Source: an uncultured Eubacteriales bacterium (GTDB lineage Bacteria > Bacillota > Clostridia > Christensenellales > UBA1242). From it: a stretch of DNA of 12,999 nt. Of the stretch, positions 12,491 to 12,999 are shown one piece after another. The first letter of the stretch is position 1. Every line of letters begins with the position of its first letter. The notes under the pieces were generated by a model. The model worked only from the letters and a program-made list of their open reading frames with translations, was not told the origin of the DNA and ran no database searches. The stretch covers positions 1-12,999 of the forward strand of contig CADBOH010000055.1 of the NCBI GenBank assembly GCA_902796285.1, written 5' to 3'. Position numbers and translations under genes: made by a program.

Positions 12491-12999
12491 TATTTTGCTG
12501 TATCGGTAAATCTATTTTCTCTAATTACAACAACTTTAATTTGTCCTGGATATTGCATCTCATTTTCTATTCTCTTTGCAATGTCTTTTGCAAGGAATAT
12601 TGCATCACTATCATTAATTTCATCTGGTTTAACGATAATTCTAACTTCTCTACCAGCTTGAATAGCGTAAGATTTATCAACACCTTTAAAGTCATTACAG
12701 ATTTGTTCAAGTTGTTCAAGTCTCTTAATATAGTTTTCAAAGCTCTCTCTTCTTGCACCAGGTCTAGAACTTGAAATTGCATCTGCAACCTGTACGATAA
12801 TTGCTTCAACAGAATTAAATGGAACATCTCCATGATGCGCTTCAATACAGTGCACAACTTCTTCATTTTCCTTATATTTTCTAGCAAGATCAACGCCGAT
12901 TTTAACGTGTGTGCCTTCAATTTCATGGTCAAGAGCTTTTCCTATGTCATGGAGAAGTCCGGCACGTCTTGCCATAGTGGGATCAAGTCCGAGTTCAGA
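12490..12999 (-). CDS. rny: Ribonuclease Y (3' part, start outside window)
   Basis: This is the C-terminal 169 residues of RNase Y, the membrane-anchored endoribonuclease that starts decay of many mRNAs in Firmicutes. The frame is open to the right edge. Visible are the HD motif in RRAGLLHDIGKALDHE, which binds the catalytic metal, the second HD-domain element EAHHGDV, the signature SSRPGARRESFENYIKRLE, and the C-terminal AIQAGREVRIIVKPDE and YPGQIKVVVIRE. The N-terminal membrane helix, coiled coil and KH domain lie outside the window. An internal ATG at 12975 is not the start, since SELGLDPT before it is also conserved. It ends within a bidirectional terminator. Confidence 0.96.
   Translation of the reverse strand, partial: SELGLDPTMARRAGLLHDIGKALDHEIEGTHVKIGVDLARKYKENEEVVHCIEAHHGDVPFNSVEAIIVQVADAISSSRPGARRESFENYIKRLEQLEQICNDFKGVDKSYAIQAGREVRIIVKPDEINDSDAIFLAKDIAKRIENEMQYPGQIKVVVIRENRFTDTAK

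Noticed and set aside
12469..12774. 101-codon plus-strand reading frame
   Set aside because: Antisense to rny, whose conserved motifs are unmistakable; it begins inside the terminator hairpin.

Overview
The window is AT-rich DNA from what looks like a low-GC Gram-positive anaerobe of the Clostridia, probably an uncultured gut-type lineage. The evidence is the argR-recN-spoIVB block typical of endospore-forming Firmicutes, RNase Y, a ThiI without a rhodanese domain, AAGGAG-type ribosome sites, TTGACN/TATAAT promoters and an almost exclusive use of TAA stops. The genus cannot be read from the sequence. Most of the window is chromosomal housekeeping. There is no insertion sequence, CRISPR array, rRNA or tRNA.

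Layout: the 3' part of thiI and its terminator (1-510); an argR promoter with ARG-box-like sites, then argR and recN (748-2876); an intrinsic terminator or attenuator (2894-2920) directly before the sporulation peptidase gene spoIVB (2934-4145); a YrbG-type cation/Ca2+ exchanger (4209-5204); and, convergent to it, a complete XerS-like tyrosine recombinase on the minus strand (5298-6338). A palindrome-rich divergent region follows, then serS (6568-7857) with a gene of unknown function 12 nt behind it (7870-8853). Three consecutive hairpins separate these from a minus-strand YgjP-type zinc peptidase gene (9025-9615). A divergent promoter region with a perfect inverted repeat leads to the most unusual gene here, a 602-residue protein with a PadR-type winged helix at the N-terminus, about 370 residues of acidic and low-complexity linker, and four membrane helices at the C-terminus (9789-11597). 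The right end holds a COG2426-type membrane protein on the minus strand, a small and perhaps decayed zinc-ribbon ORF, and the 3' part of rny (RNase Y) on the minus strand.

Transcription looks tightly packed. Convergent pairs share bidirectional hairpins that contain or overlap their stop codons. Three genes (the exchanger, xerS-like and ygjP-like) have a -10 hexamer ending exactly 6 nt before the start codon and no Shine-Dalgarno sequence, which predicts leaderless mRNAs.

The best candidates for new biology are the membrane-anchored PadR protein with its putative operator, the unknown protein encoded behind serS, the palindromes next to xerS as a possible dif-type site, and the archaeal-looking motifs of the seryl-tRNA synthetase.
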